From: Bacillota bacterium
Lineage (GTDB): Bacteria; Bacillota; Clostridia; Tissierellales; Sedimentibacteraceae
NCBI GenBank assembly: GCA_023386345.1
Contig: JAEWJT010000004.1
Coordinates: forward strand, 1-64,000
Reading direction: 5' to 3'
Length of the DNA: 64,000 nt
The translations under genes were made by a program, and so were the position numbers. This document shows positions 15,190 to 25,691 of the stretch, one piece after another. The notes under the pieces are model-generated. The model saw nothing but the letters and a program-made list of their open reading frames with translations, was not told the DNA's origin and did no database searches. How positions within the stretch are numbered: position 1 is the stretch's first letter; each line of letters opens with the position of its first letter.

Positions 15190-18100
15190 TTGAAAAAATT
15201 TATTGCAATTTGCTTGTGCCTTTTTTTGATTATTAACTGTATTCCGGCTTGGGCATTAGATCTAAATGGATATACAAGCGAGGAGGAATTAAGAAAGGCT
15301 ATTTTAGGGGATGAAAAATGGCTCGTGCAATTTCCTAATGGCTTATTTAATTTTGTTGGAACTCAATTTGAAATGAGTGAAAATCAAGAGTTTTTAGAAA
15401 TTCCTATTGTTCGTCAAGGTGGTACAAATGGGAAAGTTAGTGTTGTTTTAAAAGCTATAGATGTAAGTGCAAGGTATGGAGAAGATTATATTATACGCAT
15501 TTATGATAACAGCTTTGAAAATGAAATTAAGTCAGATGAAAATAACTTTGCTTTGATAGATGCAATCGGCAATACACAAATCAATATAAGTGACGATTCG
15601 CTGGATAAAGGAAATAATGACAATGAAGAAAGCTTTAATTTTGAAAATGAAAATCAAAGTAAATACTTAAATGCTTCGGCTGTTACAAGCTCCGGTATAG
15701 CGATTGGAGATAATGGAATTAATTCTTTGCGAAAAGCAAGAGATACATATTTTGGAAAAGAAAGCGATAGACCTGATTGGAAAAGCTTGGACGAAAAAAC
15801 AGTTGAAGAATTAAAAGCAGAATATGATAAATTTTTATCTTCTATGCCTGGTACTGAGGCACTAATTGAATTTGATGAGGGCGAATATATTAAATATATC
15901 TACATAATTCCTCTTAATGACAAGTTTTCGGAAAGTCAGGAACAATTTATGCTTGCGCTTGAAAATCCGGATGGTGGAGCTTCAAGAGGAGAATTTTACA
16001 TGTCTTATGTCAATATTAACGATGATGAAGAACTTGAAAAATCACAGTTTGAAATAATAGGCTATAGTGTTGATACTGAAAATATTTATAATGTAGTAAC
16101 AAATAGTGCTATAACTGTTGAAAATATTGATAAAAATACTACAGGTACTGCAACCGTAATTGTTAAGCGTGTTGGAGGACTTAACAGATACGCTTCTGTT
16201 ATAGTTGGAACTGAGGAGGGAACAGCTGTTCCGGGTGCAGATTATGTTGCCGGTATAGGAGAAGTTTTTTTTACTCCGGGAATGTCCGAACAGAAAGTTT
16301 TAGTAAATATATTATATAATTCTGAAAGAAAAACAGATAGGAACTTTAATATAAGCCTTGATGTCACAAATGAAAATGTTAACCCGCTCACTTCTTCTGT
16401 TAGTGTTATAATACCTGCCGTAGAAGATTATATTGATATTATTGATACTGAAAAATCGTCCAATATAGTGTTGGCAAAGCTTAAATCTGAAGAAAAACCA
16501 GAAAATATAAATGCAGAAAAGCTTACTGAATTTGGTTATGCTTTAAGTCAAGGTAAATGGGTTATAACTGCTGATGATTTTTTGAAAAATGGTCAGCTTG
16601 AAGTACAGAATAACGGAACATACCCTTATGCTATTGGGAGTAATGGTATAGGATATAATTATACTCCACTTTATTTTGTTTCAAGAGTACAGAGTATTAC
16701 TCTAGGATTTGGAAGTCTTGGAGGGGTTGATAATATTTCATATTATTATTATAATCCAGCAGGTGATAAAACCACTCAAAATGGAGGATTTTTTGTGAGC
16801 TATCTAAATGGAAGCAATTACTTAAAAGATTTAGATATTTCTCCAGGTTGCGGAGGAAACGTAATGGATTATGTACTGAAAAACACAGGTATTCTATCAG
16901 ATAAAAAATGGTTTGCTCCGACAAGAATTAGCCTATACGCATTTTCACAATATAAAATTAATAATAAACCAAGTTATTTTGATATTACTTTAAATTTAAG
17001 AGAATATAATACAGAGATTTTACCTGCCGAGAAAATTGAAAGAAAAAAATATTCCATAAGCGATGGAAAGCTCTCCAGCGGTGAAAAATATAAGGATTAT
17101 TCTCCTGGAAGCTTATATATTAAAGCTGTTCACTCAAATGTATATAATTATCAAGAACTTCCAATAAACCCTACTGTTTATCGTTCTGATAGAATAGAAT
17201 TTGGATATAATTACAGCGAGGATAACCCTGATGGAAGATATGCTAAATTTAAAGGCTTTGAAATAAAATGCGGCAGTAAATGGATTGCATTTGAAGGTAC
17301 AGAGCTAATTATGGATGCCAAATTTTTTAATACTCCCGATATATATAATGCAATTAAAGATGGGAAAATAGAGATAAGACCGACATTTTCAAAAATACCT
17401 GCAGAAATTATTATAAAATATGAGGATTCAAATAACGGATTGCTTATAAATGCTCCGGATAAAAATTCCGGAAATAAGAATTATATGATTTTTTCAAACA
17501 AGGACTATTTTGGAGATAATACAAGCTTTGCAAAAATTTATACCGGAGATGTATTGATGTCCTTAGAAGCAAAAGCTAATTATACATCTAAGCCGCCTGT
17601 TTGGGTTTCTTATGGTGCAAGTGGACATTTTGAGGAAAGTCCTGCTTATTTAAGCCCCGAGAGCATAATCGTTACTGAAACAGATGGTGGTACAAAAATT
17701 AATTATATATTGGAAAATTCCACAAGTCAGCTTGAACTTAAATTTGCTGAGGCATTGCTACAGATTGTGGCACAGCCTAATATTTATAAGCATGGAGTTG
17801 GAGATGTATTATATAAGTTAGATGGAAAATCATTTGACAGAGATAAATTTGTTGTTGAAATGGAAAGAGTGTATGATGAGGGGGATGGGACTTTACCAAT
17901 AAACTCAAATCCCTTACTTGAAATGGAATTTAACTATATATTTAATTCTGATTTTCCTGATATCGGAGGAGCTGAAAGAAAAAGCTTTGGTGAGCCTGTA
18001 AAAGCACAGCTTAATATATATAAAAATGACGGAAGCTTACGTAGTTCTTATGAAATTCCTTATAATGAAGGTGCGTTTAGATTTAGTGCTAAACCAAAAG

Positions 18101-21100
18101 AGCTAGGATGGCAGCTTGATGATTTTGCAGGTGTTTTTATACAAGGAAGTGGAAAATTAGAAAATACACAGATGAGTACTCCTGAGTTTATAATTGATTT
18201 TTTGTCAAATTCAGCTGATGCGATTACTGTAACGCTTCCAAGTGATGAGGACAATCCGCCTATTTTAGCGGGCAAGATTTATAAGCCAATACTGATAAAT
18301 TCGGCAAATCCTTTACAGTATTACAAGATGAACTCTGTAAATAATAGTGGATACATAACAAGATGGATGGATTTTTCACCTGATTTGAATTCAGATGGTG
18401 AGGTAAGTGCAGAGGAACGAAAAAATATAGAATCAAGAATATTGGCTCTAAATAAAGATATAAAGAAATTATCAGATGTGTGGGACAGCAATGTATACTG
18501 GGGAAATTACTATGTTTATAAGCCTGCATTTTTCAATCCTTCTAAAATTTATTACAGCTTTGAAAAACTACCTGTGGGAACTGCTCAGTGGAGTGTTGAG
18601 GTAAGTCTTTATGAGCAATACAGGACAGTTTTAAATCCAAATAAGTTATCTGATGAAATAGCTGTTAAAGATGCAGAGTTTTATATAGCTGGTAAACGTG
18701 TTTCTGATAGCCAAGGAAGCGATGAAGCTGATGGAGTATATAAGCATAGAGACCCTCTTTATCAGCTTGGAAATTATTATCAGACTCAGGTTATACATAA
18801 GGGAGAGGTTTTTTCCTTTGCTTCTGTGGCTGGTATTGCCAAAAAAGTGGTGATAAACAGTACCGAGCTGATGTTTCCTTATGATTTTAGAGCAACTATA
18901 AACTCAGGCTCAAAATCTGAGGATCAGAAGCTTAACGAGGTAAATAATACCGTTTGGATAAGAGATGCCGATACAAATTTTACATATAGGATAAACGGAG
19001 GGAAGTCAGGAGTAAGAGCTACAGATTCTATTATAAGAATTTATGATACTAAAGGAAATGTGTTTCTTGAACAACGCAGCGGAGAACCTACTAAGGAAGA
19101 ATTTAGCTATACAATTAATTCTTATAAAACAGGTATAAAACCAGGCTATACTATGACAATAGCAGGATTGATTACTGATGTAGATGGAAAGGTTCTAAAG
19201 GAATTTCCGGAGATAAGGGTTGGCTTAGTATTTACAAAAGAGTTGAATATGCTTTCTTTGTTGTCAAGCTTTCAAACATTTAATCAGCCTACAGTAAAAA
19301 TGCTTGGTAAACTAAATAATCGCTACGATTTAGGTATGAATACAAATCTACTTAAATCTGAAACACAAATTTACACAGATAAAAATGGAAATCAAAGGAA
19401 AATAAAGACTATTTCCTTTGGCTACAACGATGAATATAAGAAAAAATTTACAGAAAATGCTAAGGATACAGAAGAAGGTAAGAAAAGAAATGATGAAGTT
19501 TTAAAAGAAGAAACAAAAAACGATAATAAACAAAATCTCATTAAAACAGTAGATGAGGCTTCAAAAGACGCTGATAAGAAGCAAGAGAAGAAAAATTCCG
19601 GCGGTGGGGACTTTAATATGAAATATGAAATATCCTTGCTTCTCACCTTAGAGCTTGGACAGATAAAGCAGGAGGGAGGATTATATACTGATGACGGTTA
19701 TCATTATTTTAGCTCTCTTGTGTTAATGGCAAAGGCTACAGCTGATTATACAAAATCCAATACATTTATGACACCTATAGGTATACCTGTTAAAGTAACT
19801 CTTTCGGCGGGAGGAACTGCTGCTGTTGTTATGGCATCTGATGTGGATCATGAGGACCCATATAATGAGAAATATAGATTAGATGGTAGTGGAAATATAT
19901 CAATTAACCCTGCAAATTACAATATTTATGCTAAATTTATAATTTCTCCTACAGTTACACTTTCTGCGGCTGCTGGTTTTGACAGCATAGACCTTGAAAT
20001 TTCAGGAACAGCTGATTTTGATTTTCAGTTTACAGCACCAATCAGGGGGGATACAGAGAAATCCTCTGGTAGTGGTGGAATGGTTATTTCATCAAAGTTA
20101 AAGCTAAAAATATTATTTGTTCAGAAAAAATGGACTCTTTATAAAGGAGAAAGAATTGAATTTTTCTCATATGGAAAAAGCTACCAAGATTCAATATACA
20201 GTATTTTGAATAATCCATACAAGGATTATCTTTATGAGTCAGTAGACGATATATCTGATGATGATATCATGCCAAGAGATTACTTAGATGAAAGAGGTGC
20301 TTGGAATGATTATGATGATGAGGATCTTCCTCATGGAGTAAAAAATGGAAATGAGAATGTACTTCTCACAGGTGCTTTTCCGAATTCTCAGACAAAGCTT
20401 ATAGCTATAGATAATAATAAGTTCTTGCTTTTATTTATTGAAGATGATACATCAAGGGATGTTAGAAACAGAGCTACTCTTATGTATTCTATTATTGACG
20501 GAGAAAATGCAACACAGCCTATGCCGGTAGATTCTGATGGGACATGGGATGAAGACCCTAATGCGTTTTTTATAAACGGAAAGGTTTTAGTTACCTGGTC
20601 AGATGCTTACAGAGCCTTTACTCCAGACGATAAACAGATAGATGTATTAAGCCTTATGGATATAAGTGGAGCATGGTTTGATATAGATACAGAAAGCTTT
20701 GAAGACAAGTTTTGTATAACAAAAACAGTTGTGGGTGGCGATGTGTATAGAGATTCTTCACCTAAAATAGCATATGATTCAGATATAATGCGACTTATGG
20801 TTTATTATTTGAAAACTGATTACACAGATAGATGGGAGGTAGGGTATCTTCTTTCAGATGATGGTATACCTTTCTTAGAAGCTCCAAGTCCTTTATATGG
20901 AGATATTATAAATGGATATAGTGTTATGGCATATAGATATGCTGATTATAATATGGCTGATGGAGAATTCATTTGGAATGAAACATATGAAGCAGGAGAA
21001 GACCTTGACTCCGAAAAGTTTTATGGACAGAGATTTTTGAATTTAACTCCTGTTGCTGAAATCGAAGAAACTGAGTATGATATAGAGGATGAAACCATTA

Positions 21101-24100
21101 GTATAGGAGAGGGTGCTGATGCACAAATATACACCTTAACTCATACCGGCACAATACAAGTTGTGAAAGAATACAAAGGCTATGACGACCCTAGAATTAT
21201 TGAAACTACGGTTGCGAGCTACGATTCTGAAGCAATATTTGCATACATAATAGATAAGGATAGTGATTTGAAAACTACAACAGACCAACAGCTTTACATA
21301 CAAAGATATGATTATACAGATAATACTTTTTCAAAGCCGATTGAAATAACAAGCATAGGTACACAGAATAAGCAGCCGAATTTTATTAATACAGACAATG
21401 AATTATATCTGTATTGGATACAAGAAGGCAAAATTGTCTATACATGTATCAGCAAGCTTTTGCATGCTGGTATGAAGGTTGTTATAGAACCTATAAGCAT
21501 GAAAGAGGTTTATATCATAGATAAGTCTAACGTTTCTAAGACAGCACACATACTTACAGCTGTTGAAAATGATAACGATATTGAAGAATTCAGTATAATG
21601 TCAGATAATAATAACATCTATGCAATGTGGGTGGAATCCTGCATAAGTGCTAATAATGAATTAGAAGTGGAAAGTCAAGGGATAGAGGGCGTAGAAAATA
21701 TTAATCAAGAAAAGCAAATTTTCCTAGCTTGCAGTCTTATTGGCGAATATAGTGAGAGATTAGCTTGGTCAGAACCTGTTCAAATAACTGATGATAAAGC
21801 ACAGTCGTTTAGAAGCTTATCGTTTGTTCCGGTGGGTAAAGACATCTTTACTGTAGCATATTTAAGATATATTCAAAAATATGATAGTGAGGAAGGATAT
21901 TTTACGAGTGCAAATTCACTCCACACCTTAGCCGTGAATGAGTTTTATCTTAGCTCTGATCCTGAGCTTGGAGAAATTTTGATAAGCGAGGAGCTTCCTA
22001 AGGCCGGTCAGACAGTTTCAGTAATGTCTACGATAAAAAATACTGGTCTTTCTCCATTTGATAAATATAGTTTACAGTTTTTTGTAAGTAAAAACGGAGA
22101 AATTATAAGCTCATATGAAAACATGGATAAGGATATATCGCATATATTAGGTGGAAGTACGGAAACAATTTACGGAAGCTTTACTATGCCTGAGGATTTA
22201 AGAGATGTAAATGAGCTAAAGACAGGATACGCAATAAAGGATGAGAAAGGCACAATATTATTAACTAAGGAAAAAGAGATAGAATTAAAGCCTGAATTAG
22301 TTATAGAAGTTGGCGAATGCGAAATCATAGATGCTGACACTGTGGCTGTAAAACTTTATATAAGAAATCTAGGAAATAAAGCTTATGATGATAATTTTGA
22401 AGTGTTATCCAAGTCCAATACAATACATAGAGGAAGGGCGTTTATCGAGGCTGATGAAATGAGCAGCATATCCTTAAATCTTAATGTCAGAGATATTGAT
22501 TTTAGCGAAGTAAAATTAGATGAGTATGGCGGAATTTATGATTTTATTAATCTTGACTTCAAATTTGGAGGATTTTATGCGAAAACAGAAGTGCAGCGAA
22601 GACTGTCAGCTCGGGATTATGAACAATTACAAAGCATAGAAAGTTTTGATATATTGTTTGGGGGACGCAGAATTGCTGATATGAACAATGTTTATATTGC
22701 TTATGATGATGTTGCTGCTTTACAAGCAGAAGTTATCAAAGATAAAATCACATATACAGATGGTATGATTCCGGAAAATATGGAGCTTGTATGGAATTCT
22801 TCAAACACAAATGTAGTAACTGTACTCTCAAATGGTACTTTACTCCCAATGTCAAAAGGAAAAGCAATTGTAACTGCCAGTTTAAGACCTGTCAGTACAA
22901 ATTCTGTTTCATATAGCGATGGTACTTTTGATATCAGAATTAATTCACACAAACTACCTAATGGTGCAAAAAAAGAAATTAGAGTCATAGTAAATGTAAA
23001 TGACTATTCTGATGATAAAGATAATGCTTCTGAAAACAATCATAGCGGCGGAAATATATCTGGAAATATTATCTGCGATGAAAAGCTTGAGGGAGATAAA
23101 CTGATTTTGACTCTTGATGGAAATAATCTTGCTAAGATACTTGAGGATATAAATGAAAGCTTAACTATAAATTCAAAAAAAGATTACGATATAAAGCATA
23201 TTGAATTAAGACTTACCGCTGATAACATCAAGGCATTTGAAAAAAGTAATATAAAAAACTTAGTCATAGATACTCTTGTTGGAACTATTAATTTTGACAG
23301 GAAGGCAATTGATACAATTATAGAAAAATCTTCAGGAAATTCTGTGAGTATTTCATTTAATGTAAATCTAAGGGATATCGATATATATTTGAAAACACAG
23401 GATATGATAATAGAGGACTTAAATGGTGGGACAATGCTTGTTTCAATATATTTTGAACCTGATGAGGATATGGATGAAAGTGGGATAGTTGTATATAAAA
23501 CTGAGCCTATAGATAAAACTATAGTAAAGTTGTCAGCTTACTTTTCTGAAATGAAGAAGATTTTATTTAGAACAACAAAGACAGGTAAATTTAGTATCGA
23601 ATATAATGGAGTTAATTTCAAGGATAATTTAGGGTGGGCAGAATACTATATAAAATTCTTGTCTTCAAGAGGAATTGTTTTTGGTACAGGAGACGGAATT
23701 TTTGACAAGGATAAAAAAGTAAGTAGAGCTGAATTTATAACTATGCTATCACGCCTTATAGATGAAACATATTTAGAAAATGAACAAAGTTACTTTAATG
23801 ATGTAAGGAGCGGTGCATGGTATGAAAAAGCTGTAAATTGGGCATTTAAAAATAACATCATAAAAGGTACGGACAACAATGAATTTTTACCTCAAAAGCC
23901 TATAAGTCGTGAGGAAATGGCTGTGATACTGTATAGGTTTATACAATATGCAGAATTTAAACTGTCATATGGACCTTATGAAGAATTTAAGGACGAGGAA
24001 TACTTCAGTAATTGGAGTATTGAAGCAATAAACTCAATTAAATCCTTAGGCATTATTAATGGTACAGGAGAAGGAAATTTTAAACCAAAAGAATTTTCAT

Positions 24101-24156
24101 CAAGAGCTGAATCTGCTAAGGTTATTGCACAAATTTTATATTTTTATCTAAAATAG
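15190..24156 (+). CDS. Giant S-layer-homology surface protein (2988 aa)
   Basis: Secreted, cell-wall-anchored protein. A signal peptide (LKKFIAICLCLFLIINCIPAWA) starts at the TTG 15190, which has the SD GGAGG 8 nt before it; the in-frame ATG at 15175 overlaps that SD. Calx-beta-like repeats lie at about 64-108 and 313-380 (GADYVAGIGEVFFTPG). An EF-hand-like loop DLNSDGEVSAEE is near 1066, a Lys/Glu-rich linker at about 1424-1472, long beta-rich regions resembling propeller blades at about 1720-2200, and a BIG2-like segment at about 2517-2567 (WNSSNTNVVTVLSNG). Three SLH repeats close the protein (about 2813-2985; GDGIFDKDKKVSRAEFI, NEFLPQKPISREEMAVI). SLH repeats bind pyruvylated wall polymers. 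Ligand or partner unknown; an adhesin or large matrix protein is possible. Co-regulated with tetR by position. Confidence 0.9.
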   Translation: MKKFIAICLCLFLIINCIPAWALDLNGYTSEEELRKAILGDEKWLVQFPNGLFNFVGTQFEMSENQEFLEIPIVRQGGTNGKVSVVLKAIDVSARYGEDYIIRIYDNSFENEIKSDENNFALIDAIGNTQINISDDSLDKGNNDNEESFNFENENQSKYLNASAVTSSGIAIGDNGINSLRKARDTYFGKESDRPDWKSLDEKTVEELKAEYDKFLSSMPGTEALIEFDEGEYIKYIYIIPLNDKFSESQEQFMLALENPDGGASRGEFYMSYVNINDDEELEKSQFEIIGYSVDTENIYNVVTNSAITVENIDKNTTGTATVIVKRVGGLNRYASVIVGTEEGTAVPGADYVAGIGEVFFTPGMSEQKVLVNILYNSERKTDRNFNISLDVTNENVNPLTSSVSVIIPAVEDYIDIIDTEKSSNIVLAKLKSEEKPENINAEKLTEFGYALSQGKWVITADDFLKNGQLEVQNNGTYPYAIGSNGIGYNYTPLYFVSRVQSITLGFGSLGGVDNISYYYYNPAGDKTTQNGGFFVSYLNGSNYLKDLDISPGCGGNVMDYVLKNTGILSDKKWFAPTRISLYAFSQYKINNKPSYFDITLNLREYNTEILPAEKIERKKYSISDGKLSSGEKYKDYSPGSLYIKAVHSNVYNYQELPINPTVYRSDRIEFGYNYSEDNPDGRYAKFKGFEIKCGSKWIAFEGTELIMDAKFFNTPDIYNAIKDGKIEIRPTFSKIPAEIIIKYEDSNNGLLINAPDKNSGNKNYMIFSNKDYFGDNTSFAKIYTGDVLMSLEAKANYTSKPPVWVSYGASGHFEESPAYLSPESIIVTETDGGTKINYILENSTSQLELKFAEALLQIVAQPNIYKHGVGDVLYKLDGKSFDRDKFVVEMERVYDEGDGTLPINSNPLLEMEFNYIFNSDFPDIGGAERKSFGEPVKAQLNIYKNDGSLRSSYEIPYNEGAFRFSAKPKELGWQLDDFAGVFIQGSGKLENTQMSTPEFIIDFLSNSADAITVTLPSDEDNPPILAGKIYKPILINSANPLQYYKMNSVNNSGYITRWMDFSPDLNSDGEVSAEERKNIESRILALNKDIKKLSDVWDSNVYWGNYYVYKPAFFNPSKIYYSFEKLPVGTAQWSVEVSLYEQYRTVLNPNKLSDEIAVKDAEFYIAGKRVSDSQGSDEADGVYKHRDPLYQLGNYYQTQVIHKGEVFSFASVAGIAKKVVINSTELMFPYDFRATINSGSKSEDQKLNEVNNTVWIRDADTNFTYRINGGKSGVRATDSIIRIYDTKGNVFLEQRSGEPTKEEFSYTINSYKTGIKPGYTMTIAGLITDVDGKVLKEFPEIRVGLVFTKELNMLSLLSSFQTFNQPTVKMLGKLNNRYDLGMNTNLLKSETQIYTDKNGNQRKIKTISFGYNDEYKKKFTENAKDTEEGKKRNDEVLKEETKNDNKQNLIKTVDEASKDADKKQEKKNSGGGDFNMKYEISLLLTLELGQIKQEGGLYTDDGYHYFSSLVLMAKATADYTKSNTFMTPIGIPVKVTLSAGGTAAVVMASDVDHEDPYNEKYRLDGSGNISINPANYNIYAKFIISPTVTLSAAAGFDSIDLEISGTADFDFQFTAPIRGDTEKSSGSGGMVISSKLKLKILFVQKKWTLYKGERIEFFSYGKSYQDSIYSILNNPYKDYLYESVDDISDDDIMPRDYLDERGAWNDYDDEDLPHGVKNGNENVLLTGAFPNSQTKLIAIDNNKFLLLFIEDDTSRDVRNRATLMYSIIDGENATQPMPVDSDGTWDEDPNAFFINGKVLVTWSDAYRAFTPDDKQIDVLSLMDISGAWFDIDTESFEDKFCITKTVVGGDVYRDSSPKIAYDSDIMRLMVYYLKTDYTDRWEVGYLLSDDGIPFLEAPSPLYGDIINGYSVMAYRYADYNMADGEFIWNETYEAGEDLDSEKFYGQRFLNLTPVAEIEETEYDIEDETISIGEGADAQIYTLTHTGTIQVVKEYKGYDDPRIIETTVASYDSEAIFAYIIDKDSDLKTTTDQQLYIQRYDYTDNTFSKPIEITSIGTQNKQPNFINTDNELYLYWIQEGKIVYTCISKLLHAGMKVVIEPISMKEVYIIDKSNVSKTAHILTAVENDNDIEEFSIMSDNNNIYAMWVESCISANNELEVESQGIEGVENINQEKQIFLACSLIGEYSERLAWSEPVQITDDKAQSFRSLSFVPVGKDIFTVAYLRYIQKYDSEEGYFTSANSLHTLAVNEFYLSSDPELGEILISEELPKAGQTVSVMSTIKNTGLSPFDKYSLQFFVSKNGEIISSYENMDKDISHILGGSTETIYGSFTMPEDLRDVNELKTGYAIKDEKGTILLTKEKEIELKPELVIEVGECEIIDADTVAVKLYIRNLGNKAYDDNFEVLSKSNTIHRGRAFIEADEMSSISLNLNVRDIDFSEVKLDEYGGIYDFINLDFKFGGFYAKTEVQRRLSARDYEQLQSIESFDILFGGRRIADMNNVYIAYDDVAALQAEVIKDKITYTDGMIPENMELVWNSSNTNVVTVLSNGTLLPMSKGKAIVTASLRPVSTNSVSYSDGTFDIRINSHKLPNGAKKEIRVIVNVNDYSDDKDNASENNHSGGNISGNIICDEKLEGDKLILTLDGNNLAKILEDINESLTINSKKDYDIKHIELRLTADNIKAFEKSNIKNLVIDTLVGTINFDRKAIDTIIEKSSGNSVSISFNVNLRDIDIYLKTQDMIIEDLNGGTMLVSIYFEPDEDMDESGIVVYKTEPIDKTIVKLSAYFSEMKKILFRTTKTGKFSIEYNGVNFKDNLGWAEYYIKFLSSRGIVFGTGDGIFDKDKKVSRAEFITMLSRLIDETYLENEQSYFNDVRSGAWYEKAVNWAFKNNIIKGTDNNEFLPQKPISREEMAVILYRFIQYAEFKLSYGPYEEFKDEEYFSNWSIEAINSIKSLGIINGTGEGNFKPKEFSSRAESAKVIAQILYFYLK

Positions 24157-24168
24157 AAATAAACAATT

Positions 24169-24212
24169 AAAAGAGATATCCCAAGAATTATTCTTGGGAT
24201 ATCTCTTTTTTA
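24169..24212. terminator. Bidirectional terminator
   Basis: A near-perfect long stem (AAAAGAGATATCCCAAGAAT and its complement) with a tiny loop and T-runs on both strands. It serves the SLH gene and the convergent ribbon-helix-helix gene, whose last codons lie inside the stem. Confidence 0.9.
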
Positions 24213-24370
24213 TTTCCATACTTCTTTTTTACACTTTCAGTAAGCAGATATTCAATTTGACCGTTTATTGAACGAAAATCTTCTTCTGCGTATTTCACCA
24301 ATTGCTCGTATAGTGTCGGTGACAGTCTTAATAATATTTGTTTTTTTTGCTTTTCTTGTTGATTACTCAT
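24188..24370 (-). CDS. Arc-like ribbon-helix-helix DNA-binding protein
   Basis: A 60-residue basic protein. The segment KQILLRLSPTLYEQLVKYAE starts with the beta strand that inserts in the major groove of operator DNA, followed by two helices (EDFRSINGQIEYLLTESVKK), which is the Arc/MetJ fold. It lies 10 nt after the SPFH gene and has no SD of its own, so it is probably translated by coupling. The same SPFH plus Arc-like pair is common in Clostridia as far as I know. It is the natural candidate to bind the ATGATA repeats in the promoter of this small operon. Confidence 0.82.
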   Translation of the reverse strand: MSNQQEKQKKQILLRLSPTLYEQLVKYAEEDFRSINGQIEYLLTESVKKKYGNKKEISQE

Positions 24371-24380
24371 ATCTATTGCT

Positions 24381-25433
24381 TTAGTATATTGATCCGCTGT
24401 TTACTATTGGCTGTGCATCCTTATTTCCACAAAGAACTACTAATAGATTGCTTACCATAGCAGCGCGCCTTTCATCATCTAATTGAACAATGTTATTTTC
24501 ACTCAATTGACTTAGTGCCATTTCTACCATGCCGACTGCACCTTCAACTATAAGTTTACGAGCATCTATTATCGCACTTGCTTGCTGTCTTTGAAGCATT
24601 GCCGCTGCAATCTCCGGAGCATAGGCAAGATGAGTTATCCTTGTTTCGATTATTTCAATTCCTGCTACCTCAACTTTTTCTTGCAGTTCTTTTTGCAGTT
24701 TAACGGCAACCTCTTGGCTACTTCCTCTCAAAGACAGTTCATCAGAAGTGTCATCATCGTTTGAAATATCATATGGATAAAGTCTGACAATATTTCTTAG
24801 TGCTGAATCTGCTTGAATTGATAAAAATTCCATATAATTGTCTACACTAAAAACTGCTTTAGCTGAATTAATAACTTTCCAAATTACTATTACACCGATT
24901 TCAATTGGATTTCCAAGCTTATCATTAACTTTCTGCTTGTTATTATTTAAAGTCATAACTTTTAATGATACGCATTTTCCTGATGCGCTATCTCTTGCTT
25001 TTTGAGCGTCAGATTTGGCTTGCGAGCTTGTAGATGTAACAATTTGACCACTGCTTAGAGCTTGATTAATAAGGGAAGATTTTGTCGGGTTGAATGCTGT
25101 TGCAAATGGATGTACGTAAAAAAATCCTTCTTTTTTTAAGGTACCATAATATTTACCAAATAAAGTTAAAATTAGAGCCTCATTAGGTTTTATTATTTTA
25201 AGTCCTGAATATAGGATAGGACCTATGATAAATGAGTACAAAGCACCAACAATAATAAATATTATTCCAAGAACTGAGCCTTTTCCAAAAACTGAGGCTT
25301 CCTCTGCAAGAATAATTCCTAATATAAATAAAAACACACCCAATATTATCAAAGCAGTATTTATAACTAAGAATTGCATACCGTTTCTTCCGTTTATTAC
25401 TTTTTCCTCAATATGTAAATTTTTTTCTTCCAT
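24381..25433 (-). CDS. SPFH/band-7 domain membrane protein
   Basis: A 350-residue protein with two N-terminal membrane segments (about 20-45 and 55-80) followed by an SPFH (stomatin/prohibitin/flotillin/HflK) domain, from KIIKPNEALILTLFGKYYGTL to about 290. The stretch EVAGIEIIETRITHLAYAPEIAAAMLQRQQA is the typical end of the SPFH fold leading into a helix. Such proteins form oligomeric rings or scaffolds in membrane microdomains. The ATG at 25433 is chosen because the SD GGAGG lies 5 nt before it; the upstream ATG at 25445 overlaps the SD. The exact cellular role is unknown. Confidence 0.9.
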   Translation of the reverse strand: MEEKNLHIEEKVINGRNGMQFLVINTALIILGVFLFILGIILAEEASVFGKGSVLGIIFIIVGALYSFIIGPILYSGLKIIKPNEALILTLFGKYYGTLKKEGFFYVHPFATAFNPTKSSLINQALSSGQIVTSTSSQAKSDAQKARDSASGKCVSLKVMTLNNNKQKVNDKLGNPIEIGVIVIWKVINSAKAVFSVDNYMEFLSIQADSALRNIVRLYPYDISNDDDTSDELSLRGSSQEVAVKLQKELQEKVEVAGIEIIETRITHLAYAPEIAAAMLQRQQASAIIDARKLIVEGAVGMVEMALSQLSENNIVQLDDERRAAMVSNLLVVLCGNKDAQPIVNSGSIY

Positions 25434-25459
25434 ATTTACCTCCATTATTTAATATATAT

Positions 25460-25499
25460 ATGATATCGTAATGATATCATAATGATAAAATGATGTCAA
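25460..25499 (-). promoter_or_regulatory. Promoter of the SPFH-RHH operon with 11-bp spaced repeats
   Basis: On the minus strand -35 TTGACA (25499-25494), 17-nt spacer, -10 TATCAT (25476-25471). On the plus strand ATGATA begins at 25460, 25471 and 25482, that is every 11 bp, and a related ATGATG follows at 25490. Tandem half-sites on one face of the helix are how ribbon-helix-helix repressors usually bind. Confidence 0.65.
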
Positions 25500-25624
25500 G
25501 AGAAAATAAAAAAATTTCAGATTTAAGAGATTTTTTATAGGCGATTATAAATATTTATAAGAAGCTGTAGCTTATTGTATGGTTTTTTAGCAAACAAAAA
25601 AATAATAAACATTTATAGAATTTG

Positions 25625-25653
25625 TTGTAAAATAATGTAGAATTGTGTATAAT
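25625..25653 (+). promoter_or_regulatory. Promoter of the solute-binding/GGDEF-EAL operon
   Basis: -35 TTGTAA (25625-25630), 17-nt spacer, -10 TATAAT (25648-25653). Confidence 0.7.
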
Positions 25654-25691
25654 GTAACTATAAGCATTAGGTGAAAGGAATGGATATAACA

